A stretch of 64,000 nucleotides of DNA from Geojedonia litorea (GCF_042654525.1 NZ_JBHSGP010000014.1:930001-994000); one strand, 5' to 3'; counted from the first letter of the stretch, positions 44,228 to 54,276 are shown. The notes: generated by a model from the letters alone, not told the origin. A program made the numbers and translations.

Positions 44228-44260
44228 TTTAATATTATAAAAATTGAATTGATACCTTTG
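44228..44260 (+). promoter_or_regulatory. uvrC promoter (near-leaderless)
   Basis: TTTA (44228-44231), 21 bases, then TACCTTTG (44253-44260), an exact -7 box ending five bases before the ATG at 44266. Predicted initiation falls within about two bases of the start codon. Confidence 0.6.
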
Positions 44261-44265
44261 AATCA

Positions 44266-46059
44266 ATGCAAAATCCTACATTGGACATACAATTACAAAC
44301 CCTTCCGCACCAGCCTGGAGTCTATCAATATTTTGATGTCGATGGTAAATTATTGTATGTTGGAAAGGCCAAAGACTTAAAAAAAAGAGTAAGTTCTTAC
44401 TTTACCAAGCAACACGATTATGGAAAAACAAAAGTACTTGTAAAAAAAATACATACTATCAAGCATATTGTTGTTGACACCGAAACAGATGCGCTTTTGC
44501 TTGAGAATAATCTTATTAAAAAGTATCAACCCCGTTATAATGTATTGCTTAAAGATGACAAATCATATCCGTGGATTTGCATAAAAAACGAACGATTTCC
44601 AAGAGTGTTTTCAACCCGGCGTGTTTTTAAAGATGGATCTGAATATTTTGGGCCATACACTAGTATGAAAACGGTATCCACCCTATTAGATCTAATCAAA
44701 GGGTTGTTTCAACTGCGAACGTGTAATTATGATTTATCCAAAGAAAAAATTGATGCAGGGAAATATAAAGTGTGTTTGGAATATCATTTAGGGAATTGCC
44801 AAGGCCCTTGTGAAGGGCATCAAACTGAAATTAGTTACCATGATAATGTTAAAGCTATAAGGGAAATTCTAAAAGGAAATTTTAAAGATTCGCTGTCGCA
44901 GTTTAAAGTGCAAATGAAACAAATGGCGGTCGACATGCAGTTTGAGGAAGCCCAAAAAATAAAGGAGAAAATAGACATTTTAGAAAATTACCAGTCAAAA
45001 TCTACAATTGTAAATCCAAAAATTAGTAATGTCGATGTATTTACCATTATTAGTGACGAAAGCTACGGGTATGTCAATTTTTTACAGTTGTCATTTGGTT
45101 CTATTATTAGATCACATACTTTAGAAATAAAGAAAAAGTTAGAAGAATCTGATAAGGAGTTATTGGAACTGGCTATAACCGAAATTAGACAACGATTTCA
45201 TTCTAAATCAAAAGAAATTTATGTGCCTTTCAGGGTAAATCTCGGTGATGAGATTAAGATTACGATTCCAAAATTAGGAGATAAAAAACGTATTTTGGAA
45301 CTTTCTGAACGTAATGCTAAATATTATCGAATGGAACGGTTTAAACAGGTGAAAATCATAGATCCTGACCGACACACCAATCGAATTATGGCTCAAATGA
45401 AGGCTGATTTGCGACTAAAAACCGAGCCTCGACATATTGAGTGTTTTGATAATTCTAACATACAGGGGACAAATCCGGTTGCAGCATGTGTGGTATTTAA
45501 AAACGGAAAACCCAGTAAAAAAGATTATCGCCATTTTAATATTAAAACCGTTGAAGGCCCTGACGATTTTGCTTCTATGGAAGAAGTAGTTCATAGACGT
45601 TATAGACGATTACTAGACGAAGGTCTCCCTTTACCACAACTCATTATCATAGACGGTGGTAAAGGTCAATTGTCTTCAGCATTGAAGAGTTTAGATGCAC
45701 TAAATTTAAGAGGAAAAATAGCGATTATAGGAATTGCCAAACGTTTAGAAGAATTATTCTATCCAGATGATCCAATTCCATTATATTTAGATAAAAAAAG
45801 TGAAACTTTAAAAATTATTCAACAATTGCGAAATGAAGCGCATCGTTTCGGGATTGAACACCATCGAAATAGAAGGAGCAAAGGTGCTTTGACTACCGAA
45901 TTGGAAACCATCTCTGGAGTTGGTGAACAAACAGTTGTGGCACTTATGAAAGAATTTAAATCGGTTAAACGTATTTCAAAGGCAACATTTGATGACCTTG
46001 AGGCTGTTATTGGTTCAGCAAAGGCAAAAAAAATTATAGAGTATTATCAAAATAAATGA
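44266..46059 (+). CDS. uvrC: Excinuclease ABC subunit C
   Basis: 597 residues. N-terminal GIY-YIG nuclease (LPHQPGVYQYFD, LLYVGKAKDLKKRV), a UVR domain (VDMQFEEAQKIKEKI), the RNase H-like C-terminal nuclease (IECFDNSNIQGTNPVAACVVF, IIDGGKGQLSSA) and a C-terminal helix-hairpin-helix (ISGVGEQTVVALMKEFKSVKRI). It makes both incisions in nucleotide excision repair. The stop overlaps the patatin gene by four bases (ATGA). Confidence 0.97.
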   Translation: MQNPTLDIQLQTLPHQPGVYQYFDVDGKLLYVGKAKDLKKRVSSYFTKQHDYGKTKVLVKKIHTIKHIVVDTETDALLLENNLIKKYQPRYNVLLKDDKSYPWICIKNERFPRVFSTRRVFKDGSEYFGPYTSMKTVSTLLDLIKGLFQLRTCNYDLSKEKIDAGKYKVCLEYHLGNCQGPCEGHQTEISYHDNVKAIREILKGNFKDSLSQFKVQMKQMAVDMQFEEAQKIKEKIDILENYQSKSTIVNPKISNVDVFTIISDESYGYVNFLQLSFGSIIRSHTLEIKKKLEESDKELLELAITEIRQRFHSKSKEIYVPFRVNLGDEIKITIPKLGDKKRILELSERNAKYYRMERFKQVKIIDPDRHTNRIMAQMKADLRLKTEPRHIECFDNSNIQGTNPVAACVVFKNGKPSKKDYRHFNIKTVEGPDDFASMEEVVHRRYRRLLDEGLPLPQLIIIDGGKGQLSSALKSLDALNLRGKIAIIGIAKRLEELFYPDDPIPLYLDKKSETLKIIQQLRNEAHRFGIEHHRNRRSKGALTTELETISGVGEQTVVALMKEFKSVKRISKATFDDLEAVIGSAKAKKIIEYYQNK

Positions 46060-48296
46060 AGCGACTATTCTTCATAATATTTATATATATTGGATTTGGA
46101 TTCCAAACACATGCGCAATTAGACCAACCTAATGACTCATTAAAAGTTGGTTTAGTGCTAAGTGGTGGTGGTGCCAAAGGATTTGCGCATATTGGAGTTT
46201 TAAAAGTTATAGATAGTCTAGGCATTAAAGTAGATTATGTGGCAGGGACAAGCATGGGCGCCATTATTGGAGGCCTTTATGCTTCGGGATATTCGGGTAA
46301 ACAATTGGATTCTATTTTTAGGTCCATAAATTTTGACGATGTCATTAGCGATAATTTACCACGAGAAGCCAAAACCTTTTATGAACGTGACAATTCAGAG
46401 CGCTATGCCATTACATTGCCATTCGACAAGTTTAAACTGAAATTGCCTTCAGCCTTGTCTGGCGGACAAAATGTGTATAATTTATTGACCAAACTCACTT
46501 TGCACGTTAGCGAGATCGATGATTTTAATAAGTTGCCCATACCCTTTTTCTGTATAGCAACAAATATAGAAACAGGAGAAGAGGTTTTTCTAGATAAAGG
46601 AAATTTGGCCCAAGCAATTACCGCCAGTGGGGCATTCCCATCACTTTTTAGGCCTGTAATTATTGGTGACAAAATACTCATAGATGGAGGCGTGACTAAT
46701 AATTATCCTATAGATGAGCTTAAAGCTAAAGGCCTCCAAAAAATTATTGGGGTTGATGTACAGGATACTCTAGTGGGTAGAAAAGAATTGGCTTCTGCAC
46801 CAGATATTTTACTTCAAATTAACAATTATCGTACAATTAACGATATGCGTAAAAAGGCTAAGCAAACAGATATTTATATTAAGCCGAATATTAAGGAGTT
46901 TTCTGTAATATCGTTTAGCGAAGGTCGAAAAATTGTTGAAAGCGGGGAAATTGCGGCATTGAGAAAAGTAGAGCAATTAAAGACCTTATCATTACCAAAA
47001 CCAAGAAACTTTAATAATAAAGTTAAAATTGAGCCTCAAGATAGTATTATCATCAATAAAATTGTTCTTAATGGGAATAAACACTACACAAAAGCATACA
47101 TATTAGGTAAACTAAAATTAAAAAATGCTGCTAAAGTGAGTTATGACGAGTTTAGTAAAGGCGTAAATAATTTAATTGCGACCAATAATTTTGACTCATT
47201 TCAATATGAGTTTAAAAAATCTAATGATAGTGTGGGGTATGATTTAATTGCCTATGTTGCTGAAAATGAAATCACAACATTTTTAAAACTTGGCTTGCAT
47301 TACGATGAACTCTATAAGAGCGCAGCCCTTGTGAATTTTACAAAGAAACGTTTGTTTTTTGATAATGACCTAGCATCTTTAGATATAATTCTAGGAGACA
47401 ATGTGCGCTATAATTTTGATTATTTTATTGATAAGGGATTTTATTGGAGTATAGGTGTAAGATCTAGATTTAATCAATTTCATAAAAATGTCACTGCAAG
47501 CCTGCTTTTAGATGAGGATGACCCTGCATTACCAGCCTTAAATAAAATTGATGTGGAATTGCAAGATCAAACCAACCAGTTTTATTTGCAAACCCTTTTT
47601 AGAAAGGACTTTGCCTTAAGTTTAGGGGTTGAACATAAACGATTAAATATAACTTCTGAAACCATTATAAACTCTGACCAAAGAGATGAAATAGTTTTTG
47701 AAAACACAGATTATATTAGTCTGTTCGGTACTTTAAAACTAGACACTTACAGTAGTAAAGCATTTCCTAAACGAGGTTTTTATTTTAATGGGGATTTCCA
47801 TCTATATCTTCACGCCTCGAGCTTTAATAAAGGCTTTTCCCAATTCTCAATTGCAAAAGCCGATATTGGTTACGCTTTTAGTTTTTCAGACAAATTTTCT
47901 GTTAATATTCAGTCGCAGGGTGGTTTTAAAGTTGGCGATGATTCTACAAATTCGCTCAATTTTGCATTGGGCGGGTATGCGAATAATTTCATCAATAATT
48001 TTACGTCATTTTATGGTTATGATTACATTGCTCTTACCGGTAATAGTTTTGTAAAAGGGACTTTAAGTTTTGACTATGAACTTTTTAAAAAGCATCATAT
48101 AACAGCCGCTGCTAATTACTCAAATGTAGAGGATAATATTTTTGAAACTGGCGAATGGATTACAGCCCCAGATTACAGTGGTTATGCATTGGGATATGCC
48201 ATTGAAACATTTTTAGGCCCTGTTCAGGCTCAATATTCATGGTCTCCAGAAACTAAAAAGAGCATTTGGTTTTTCAATATTGGGTTTTGGTTTTAA
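46056..48296 (+). CDS. Patatin-like phospholipase fused to POTRA and outer-membrane barrel (type Vd-like)
   Basis: 746 residues. Signal peptide 1-20 (ending QTHA). A complete patatin domain (about 27-320): oxyanion loop G37-G-G-A-K-G42, nucleophile S66 in GTSMG, and catalytic D210 in DGG. A POTRA-like segment (about 330-415; IINKIVLNGNKHYTKAYILGKL) and a BamA-like barrel to the C-terminus follow (final residue aromatic, NIGFWF). This layout matches type Vd autotransporter phospholipases such as PlpD. The substrate is probably phospholipid. Its start is coupled to uvrC by a four-base overlap. Confidence 0.9.
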   Translation: MKRLFFIIFIYIGFGFQTHAQLDQPNDSLKVGLVLSGGGAKGFAHIGVLKVIDSLGIKVDYVAGTSMGAIIGGLYASGYSGKQLDSIFRSINFDDVISDNLPREAKTFYERDNSERYAITLPFDKFKLKLPSALSGGQNVYNLLTKLTLHVSEIDDFNKLPIPFFCIATNIETGEEVFLDKGNLAQAITASGAFPSLFRPVIIGDKILIDGGVTNNYPIDELKAKGLQKIIGVDVQDTLVGRKELASAPDILLQINNYRTINDMRKKAKQTDIYIKPNIKEFSVISFSEGRKIVESGEIAALRKVEQLKTLSLPKPRNFNNKVKIEPQDSIIINKIVLNGNKHYTKAYILGKLKLKNAAKVSYDEFSKGVNNLIATNNFDSFQYEFKKSNDSVGYDLIAYVAENEITTFLKLGLHYDELYKSAALVNFTKKRLFFDNDLASLDIILGDNVRYNFDYFIDKGFYWSIGVRSRFNQFHKNVTASLLLDEDDPALPALNKIDVELQDQTNQFYLQTLFRKDFALSLGVEHKRLNITSETIINSDQRDEIVFENTDYISLFGTLKLDTYSSKAFPKRGFYFNGDFHLYLHASSFNKGFSQFSIAKADIGYAFSFSDKFSVNIQSQGGFKVGDDSTNSLNFALGGYANNFINNFTSFYGYDYIALTGNSFVKGTLSFDYELFKKHHITAAANYSNVEDNIFETGEWITAPDYSGYALGYAIETFLGPVQAQYSWSPETKKSIWFFNIGFWF

Positions 48297-48501
48297 AAAG
48301 TCCTAAAATTTTTACGATATTTGTACCATATGAAAGCGATTTGGAACGACTTACTTCTTCATCTCCAATTTCTTATCAAGAGAAATCCTGAATAAGCAGG
48401 CATATTTGTATCTTTATAAATAGTTATCAAATTTTCAATATATTTTGATACATGAGTTTAGTTGAATAAACTTTTAAATTCTAACTTTTTAATTACAGAA
48501 A

Positions 48502-49659
48502 ATGCCTTTTTATCATACATTAGGAAAAATACCACCTAAACGTCATACACAGTTTAGAAAACCAGACGGTACTTTATATGCCGAACAATTATTTGGTACA
48601 ATTGGTTTTGATGGGATGTCAACCAATTCCTATCACGAGCAACGACCTACACAGGTCAAACAAATTATTAAACAGTATAGTGTTGCTCCCAAGATTGCAA
48701 AATCAAATAATATACAATCATATAGGTTTAAGGGTTTTCAAGTCAAGCCAGAAAACGATTATTTGCAAAGTAGGTCAACGGTTTTAATAAATTCAGATTG
48801 TGCAATTCAATTAGCAGCACCAAAACAGTCAACTGCAAATTATTTTTATAAAAACACAGATGCCGATGAACTCATATTTGTACATAAAGGCTCTGGCAAA
48901 TTGCGTACACATCTTGGAAACCTTGATTTTAAGTATGGCGATTATTTGTTGGTGCCTAGAGGCATTATTTACAAAATAGATTTTGATACGCAAGATAACA
49001 GGTTGTTTATAGTAGAGTCGCGTCGCCCAATTTATACGCCAAAGCGCTATCGCAACTGGTTTGGACAATTGTTGGAGCACTCTCCTTATTGCGAGCGTGA
49101 TATTAGAAGGCCCCAAGAATTGGAAACTTATAATGAGTCTGGTGATTTTTTAATCAAGGTGAAAAAACAAGACGAAATCATTGAAATGGTATATGCTTCA
49201 CATCCTTTTGATGTAATTGGATACGATGGTTATAATTACCCCTACGCATTTTCTATTCATGACTTTGAACCCATTACAGGTCGTATACATCAACCGCCAC
49301 CAGTGCACCAAACTTTTGAAACCGATGCTTTTGTAGTATGTAGTTTTGTGCCTAGGTTATACGATTATCACCCTTTATCTATACCTGCGCCATATAATCA
49401 CAGTAATATCGATAGCGATGAGGTTTTATATTATGTTGATGGTGATTTTATGAGTAGGAATGATGTAGCAGCGGGTCATATTTCACTGCATCCAGCAGGG
49501 ATTCCTCATGGGCCACATCCTGGAGCAACTGAACGTAGTATTGGGAAAACCAAAACCGATGAGTTAGCGGTTATGGTCGATACATTTAAACCTTTAATGG
49601 TAACTGAAGATGCCATGAAAATAGCTGACGAAGATTATCACACATCTTGGTTGGAGTAA
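48502..49659 (+). CDS. hmgA: Homogentisate 1,2-dioxygenase
   Basis: 385 residues, of the shorter (bacterial) branch of the family. The C-terminal cupin has the iron ligands H300 and E307 (APYNHSNIDSDEVLYY) and a histidine at 336 or 339 (IPHGPHPG), with PPVHQTF and KTDELAVMVDTF nearby. It opens the ring of homogentisate, the tyrosine breakdown intermediate made by HppD, which is the next gene. A -7-like TAACTTTT lies about 12 bases upstream. The 205-base upstream gap has no other gene I can support. Confidence 0.92.
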   Translation: MPFYHTLGKIPPKRHTQFRKPDGTLYAEQLFGTIGFDGMSTNSYHEQRPTQVKQIIKQYSVAPKIAKSNNIQSYRFKGFQVKPENDYLQSRSTVLINSDCAIQLAAPKQSTANYFYKNTDADELIFVHKGSGKLRTHLGNLDFKYGDYLLVPRGIIYKIDFDTQDNRLFIVESRRPIYTPKRYRNWFGQLLEHSPYCERDIRRPQELETYNESGDFLIKVKKQDEIIEMVYASHPFDVIGYDGYNYPYAFSIHDFEPITGRIHQPPPVHQTFETDAFVVCSFVPRLYDYHPLSIPAPYNHSNIDSDEVLYYVDGDFMSRNDVAAGHISLHPAGIPHGPHPGATERSIGKTKTDELAVMVDTFKPLMVTEDAMKIADEDYHTSWLE

Positions 49660-49794
49660 TAGTGTAGATTTAAAACAAAGAAAAATTAAATAAACCTGAA
49701 GATAAAAATAGCAGAGTTTCAAAAAGGACGTTGAATTCTTAAATAATTAATTGGTCTTTTCTCTCTATTCTAACTTCTATATGCTTTTAAAACA

Positions 49795-50955
49795 ATGAGT
49801 AAAGAAATAACATCAGTAAACTACGGTTTAGAAAAAATATTTGAAGGTGCAGAAGACTTTCTGCCACTTTTAGGAACAGATTATGTTGAATTTTATGTAG
49901 GAAACGCCAAACAGGCGGCACATTTCTATAAAACCGCTTTTGGATTTCAATCCTTCGCTTATAAAGGGCTAGAAACTGGCTCCAAAGAAGAAGTAAGTTA
50001 TGTATTAAAACAAGACAAGATTCGGTTAGTACTAACTACACCATTAAATAGTAAATCGCCTATCAATGACCACATCGTTAAGCATGGAGATGGCGTAAAA
50101 GTTGTAGCGCTTTGGGTAGATGATGCTAGAAGTGCTTATGAAGAAACCACCAAGCGAGGAGCGAAATCATATATGGAGCCCAAAGTTGAAAAAGATGAGC
50201 ATGGTGAAATTGTAAGAGCTGGTATTTACACCTATGGTGAAACGGTTCATATGTTTGTTGAGCGTAAAAATTACAATGGTAAATTTATGCCAGGTTTTGT
50301 GGAGTGGAAATCAGATTACAACCCAGAACCAGTAGGTTTGAAATTTATTGACCATATGGTAGGAAATGTAGGTTGGGGCGAAATGAATACTTGGGTAAAA
50401 TGGTATGAAGACGTAATGGGGTTTGTTAACTTTTTGTCGTTTGACGATAAGCAAATTCATACTGAATACTCGGCGCTAATGAGTAAAGTGATGAGTAATG
50501 GTAATGGACGTATAAAATTTCCAATCAACGAACCTGCCGAAGGTAAAAAACGTTCTCAAATTGAGGAATATCTAGATTTTTATGAAGGACCAGGAGTTCA
50601 GCATATTGCCGTAGCTACAGACGATATTATAACAACGGTATCTCAATTAAGATCGAGGGGTGTAGAATTCTTATCAACGCCACCTGAAGAATACTATAGG
50701 GCAGTCCCAGGACGATTGGAAGAGTATAGTCACCAATTGAGGGAAGATATCGAAACCCTCAAAGGGCTAGGTATTATGATTGACGCTGATGAAGAAGGCT
50801 ATCTCCTTCAAATATTCACAAAACCAGTGGAGGATAGACCAACGCTCTTTTTTGAAATTATACAAAGAATGGGTGCAAAAGGATTTGGAGCAGGCAACTT
50901 TAAAGCGCTTTTTGAATCCATAGAAAGAGAACAAGAGAAGCGAGGCACACTTTAA
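49795..50955 (+). CDS. hppD: 4-hydroxyphenylpyruvate dioxygenase
   Basis: 386 residues, two vicinal-oxygen-chelate modules. The iron ligands are H187 (FIDHMVGNV), H270 (VQHIAVATDD) and E354 (LFFEIIQRMG), all in the C-terminal module. It converts 4-hydroxyphenylpyruvate to homogentisate, the substrate of the preceding hmgA. C-terminal GAKGFGAGNFKALFESIE is typical. A terminator follows 23 bases after the stop. Confidence 0.96.
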   Translation: MSKEITSVNYGLEKIFEGAEDFLPLLGTDYVEFYVGNAKQAAHFYKTAFGFQSFAYKGLETGSKEEVSYVLKQDKIRLVLTTPLNSKSPINDHIVKHGDGVKVVALWVDDARSAYEETTKRGAKSYMEPKVEKDEHGEIVRAGIYTYGETVHMFVERKNYNGKFMPGFVEWKSDYNPEPVGLKFIDHMVGNVGWGEMNTWVKWYEDVMGFVNFLSFDDKQIHTEYSALMSKVMSNGNGRIKFPINEPAEGKKRSQIEEYLDFYEGPGVQHIAVATDDIITTVSQLRSRGVEFLSTPPEEYYRAVPGRLEEYSHQLREDIETLKGLGIMIDADEEGYLLQIFTKPVEDRPTLFFEIIQRMGAKGFGAGNFKALFESIEREQEKRGTL

Positions 50956-50977
50956 TTTAAAGTCCGTTTTTATGATC

Positions 50978-51017
50978 AAAAAGACCTGTTAGATTCTAGA
51001 ACTTAACAGGTCTTTTT
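50978..51017 (+). terminator. Terminator after hppD
   Basis: 14-bp stem AAAAAGACCTGTTA/TAACAGGTCTTTTT with a 12-base loop; the T-run on the right suits hppD and the A-run makes it usable in both directions. Confidence 0.85.
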
Positions 51018-51136
51018 GTTCTTAAATTCTAACATAACTATAACATCTTATCAAATACGGGTTGTTATAAATTTTATACTTTTGGAACAGTAATTGTAAT
51101 TCAAGTAATTGAACAATAAAATGTCATTTAAAAAGT

Positions 51137-51144
51137 TACATTTG
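51137..51144 (+). promoter_or_regulatory. -7 box of the DUF3108 gene
   Basis: TACATTTG, exact consensus, 14 bases before the ATG at 51159. A second exact box, TACTTTTG, lies at 51077-51084, so two start sites are possible. Neither has a strong -33 box. Confidence 0.45.
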
Positions 51145-51158
51145 CAATTATATTAAAC

Positions 51159-52025
51159 ATGAAACGTCGATTAAAATATCTAATATTGAATCTAATGCCC
51201 CATAAGATGTTTAGTGTATTCTTTAAATTCAAGAATAACCTACACTTAAAAGCGCTAATGCTGCTATTGGCATTTTTCTTGATAACAAATTTAACTTTGG
51301 CCCAACAAAATCAAGCCTTTAAAGACGGTGAATGGTTTAAGTTTGAAATGAGTTATAGTGGTTTTCTAAAAGCAGGAAATGCAACTTTAGAAGTAAAGGA
51401 AACATTATATAAAGGAAAACCGGTTTACCATGTTGTTGGTAAAGGTTGGACAACAGGTGCCATAAAATGGTTCTTTAAGGTGAAAGACAGGTACGAAAGT
51501 TACTTTGATAAGTATACGGGGTTGCCATACAAATCTATAAGGCAAATTGATGAAGGTGGTCATACCAAAGATATAGAGATTGAATTTGACCATAATGATA
51601 AAAAGGCCTATGTCAATAATAAAAAACATAATACTCATGGGATATATGCCACCGAAAAAGATGTTCAAGATATGGTGTCGGCATTTTATTATTTACGAAA
51701 TAATTATGATACACGTTCAATTAAAGAAGGCGATGTAGTTTCTTTAAACATGTTTTTTGACGAAGAAAATTTCAAATTCCGTCTTAAATTTTTGGGACGT
51801 GAAACTATAAAAACAGAGTTTGGAAAAGTAAATGCGTTGATGTTTCGACCTTACGTAATGGCTGGCCGCGTATTTAAAGAGCAAGAGAGTTTGACACTTT
51901 GGGTAAGCGCCGATGAGAATAAGATCCCTTTAAAAATTAAGGCTGACTTGGCTGTTGGCTCTTTAAGAGCTGATTTAGAAGCTTTTAAAGGATTAAAACA
52001 TCCATTTCCAATTATATTTGACTAA
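51159..52025 (+). CDS. DUF3108 domain-containing secreted protein
   Basis: 288 residues. A long N-terminus (1-48) includes a positively charged stretch and a hydrophobic core ending TLAQ; internal methionines at 14, 17 and 34 are alternative starts, and the true signal peptide probably begins near residue 30. The DUF3108 beta barrel follows (FEMSYSGFLKAGNATLEV, KVKDRYESYFDKYTGLPYKS, FRLKFLGRETIKTEFGKVNAL). Function unknown. It is 6 bases before tryptophan dioxygenase on the same strand, and the pair is likely co-transcribed. Confidence 0.8.
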   Translation: MKRRLKYLILNLMPHKMFSVFFKFKNNLHLKALMLLLAFFLITNLTLAQQNQAFKDGEWFKFEMSYSGFLKAGNATLEVKETLYKGKPVYHVVGKGWTTGAIKWFFKVKDRYESYFDKYTGLPYKSIRQIDEGGHTKDIEIEFDHNDKKAYVNNKKHNTHGIYATEKDVQDMVSAFYYLRNNYDTRSIKEGDVVSLNMFFDEENFKFRLKFLGRETIKTEFGKVNALMFRPYVMAGRVFKEQESLTLWVSADENKIPLKIKADLAVGSLRADLEAFKGLKHPFPIIFD

Positions 52026-52031
52026 TATATT

Positions 52032-52964
52032 ATGACCAACCCACAAGATTTTGACCCTATAATTAAAGCCCTTCAAGAAAAGTATGCTGCAATAGACCAA
52101 GACACAGATGATCATCTTCTAGGTTTGCTTTACAGTAAACCAATTACTTATTGGGATTATATTCAAACAGATGCGTTACTGAACTTACAGATACAACGTA
52201 CTACTTTGCCTGATGAAATGGTGTTTATTGCTTATCATCAAATCAATGAGCTTATATTTAAAATGATTCTCTGGGAAATTAGGCAGGTTGCAGAAAAGAC
52301 AATATTGAATGTTGAATTTTTTGAGTCTAAAATCATGCGTATCAGCAGGTATTTCGACATGTTAACGACCTCTTTCAATATCATGAGAGAAGGTATGGAG
52401 TCTGAACAATATATGAAGTTTAGGTACACCTTGACCCCGGCAAGCGGATTTCAAAGTGCACAATATCGACTCATTGAATTTGCTTCTACAGAATTAATTA
52501 ATCTAATAGATTACAGATTTAGGCATAATATTGATAGAAATACACCATTTGAGCACGCATTTGAGCATTTATATTGGCAAGCGGCAGGAAAAGATTACAA
52601 AACGGGCAAAAAATCAACACTTTTGATTAATTTTGAAAATCGGTATAAGGATGAATTTATACGTTTTATGGAAACGTACAATACTAAAAACTTATGGACT
52701 CGTTTTAAGGAGTTGCCAGTAAATGATCAAAAAGACCCTGATTTAGTTAAGGCTATGAGGCATTATGACTATACAGTTAACGTGACTTGGGTAATGGCGC
52801 ATTATAACACAGCCAAACATTATATTGAAAGCGGAATGGGAGATGGCGAAGCAACAGGAGGAAGTGATTGGAAAAAATATATGCATCCAAAATACCAGAG
52901 ACGCATATTTTTCCCAGAGCTTTGGTCAGAAGAAGAATTGAACAATTGGGGAGAAAATATTTAA
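52032..52964 (+). CDS. Tryptophan 2,3-dioxygenase
   Basis: 310 residues. The heme enzyme that opens the indole ring in the first step of the kynurenine pathway. Substrate-site residues: H69 (FIAYHQINELIFKMIL) and R131 with FRYTLTPASGFQSAQYR. A heme-ligand histidine lies in the C-terminal helix region (TWVMAHYNTAKHYI). It sits between DUF3108 and the M23 lipoprotein and adds to the aromatic-catabolism theme of hmgA and hppD. Confidence 0.93.
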   Translation: MTNPQDFDPIIKALQEKYAAIDQDTDDHLLGLLYSKPITYWDYIQTDALLNLQIQRTTLPDEMVFIAYHQINELIFKMILWEIRQVAEKTILNVEFFESKIMRISRYFDMLTTSFNIMREGMESEQYMKFRYTLTPASGFQSAQYRLIEFASTELINLIDYRFRHNIDRNTPFEHAFEHLYWQAAGKDYKTGKKSTLLINFENRYKDEFIRFMETYNTKNLWTRFKELPVNDQKDPDLVKAMRHYDYTVNVTWVMAHYNTAKHYIESGMGDGEATGGSDWKKYMHPKYQRRIFFPELWSEEELNNWGENI

Positions 52965-52986
52965 AATTGAAATAAGTTATAAATTA

Positions 52987-54276
52987 ATGCAATCAAAAAA
53001 ATTATTAATAGCACTATTTGTATGTATTAGTCTTTCATCATGTAAAGAAAAAACAGAAAGAGACGATTTAGAACCATTACAAACCTACGTTGAACCTAAA
53101 GATGTTTATGAATTTGGTTTTAAGCTCAATGATTACATCGTAAAGCGTGATACCATTAGAAAAGGGGATAGTTTTGGCGTAATTATGGAACGTAATAATG
53201 TTGGGTATCCCAAAATTTTTCATATTGCCGAAAAAGCTAAAGAAAGCTTCAATATTCGAAATCTGCAAGTAGGGAAACCATATACCTTATTGTGTGCTAA
53301 AGACTCTTTACAAACGCCAAAATGTTTCATTTATCAACCAAGCATGGAAGAGTACGTGGTACTCAATTTTCAAGACTCAATACATGCTTACACCAGTAAA
53401 AAGCCAATTACCTATGTAGAAAAGTCGGCTACAGGTGTTATTGATAGTAATATTTCAGAAACCTTAGAGCAACTTGGCTTAAGTCCAAGGTTGGCCTATA
53501 AAATGGCCGACGAAATTTATGCATGGACCATAGATTTTAGAAGGCTTCAAAAGGGCGATCGCTTTAAGGTGATTTATACAGATAAGTACATCGATGACAC
53601 CATTTACACAGGTGTTCATAATATTAAAGCGGCATATTTTGAACATAAAAATGAACCCTTCTACGCTTTTCAATTTGAAACAGACTCAATTAAACATATA
53701 AGAGACTATTTTAATGAAGAAGCTAAAAATTTACGCCGAGCATTTTTGAAAATGCCGGTACAATTTAGCCGAATATCATCAAGATATAATTTAAATAGAC
53801 GAATAGCTTATTATGGTTATAAAGTGAGACCCCATAAAGGGACAGATTTTGCCGCTCCCGTTAATACCCCTATTATGGCAACGGCTAACGGAACAGTAAT
53901 TGAGTCTGCATATAAGGGAGGAAATGGTAATTATGTTAAAATTAGGCATAATGCCACATACTCTACCCAATATTTGCATATGAGCAAGCGAAAAGTTAAA
54001 GTTGGTGATTTTGTGAAGCAAGGCGATATTATAGGTTTAGTGGGGATGACCGGTAATACAGGTGGTCCACATGTGTGTTATAGATTTTGGAAAAATGGAG
54101 CTCAAGTTGATCCGTTTAGGGAAAAGTTACCTGAAGCAGAGCCCATTTCAGATGCATTAAAAGGGAAATACTTAAATTATATAGCTCCTATCAAGCTTCA
54201 ACTTGACAACATCTTATTTGAGGATCAAACTATTGAAATAGCATCTAAAGCAGACTTAATATCAGCAGTAAAATAA
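52987..54276 (+). CDS. M23 family metallopeptidase lipoprotein
   Basis: 429 residues. Lipoprotein signal ending SLSSC (C19). The middle region has LysM/OapA-like features (KRDTIRKGDSFGVIM). The C-terminal LytM domain has H283 and D287 (RPHKGTDFAAP) and H331 (QYLHMS), but the last motif, normally HxH, is H362-V-C364 (GPHVCYRFW): the zinc-ligand histidine is replaced by cysteine. It probably cuts peptidoglycan cross-links, or acts as an activator if inactive. It overlaps pgi by a single base. Confidence 0.85.
   Translation: MQSKKLLIALFVCISLSSCKEKTERDDLEPLQTYVEPKDVYEFGFKLNDYIVKRDTIRKGDSFGVIMERNNVGYPKIFHIAEKAKESFNIRNLQVGKPYTLLCAKDSLQTPKCFIYQPSMEEYVVLNFQDSIHAYTSKKPITYVEKSATGVIDSNISETLEQLGLSPRLAYKMADEIYAWTIDFRRLQKGDRFKVIYTDKYIDDTIYTGVHNIKAAYFEHKNEPFYAFQFETDSIKHIRDYFNEEAKNLRRAFLKMPVQFSRISSRYNLNRRIAYYGYKVRPHKGTDFAAPVNTPIMATANGTVIESAYKGGNGNYVKIRHNATYSTQYLHMSKRKVKVGDFVKQGDIIGLVGMTGNTGGPHVCYRFWKNGAQVDPFREKLPEAEPISDALKGKYLNYIAPIKLQLDNILFEDQTIEIASKADLISAVK

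Noticed and set aside
48330..48395. 21-codon frame starting MKAIWND upstream of hmgA
   Set aside because: The first residues recall DUF427 proteins, but the match stops after seven residues and the rest is unrelated; it could be a remnant or chance, and there is not enough to call a gene or a pseudogene.
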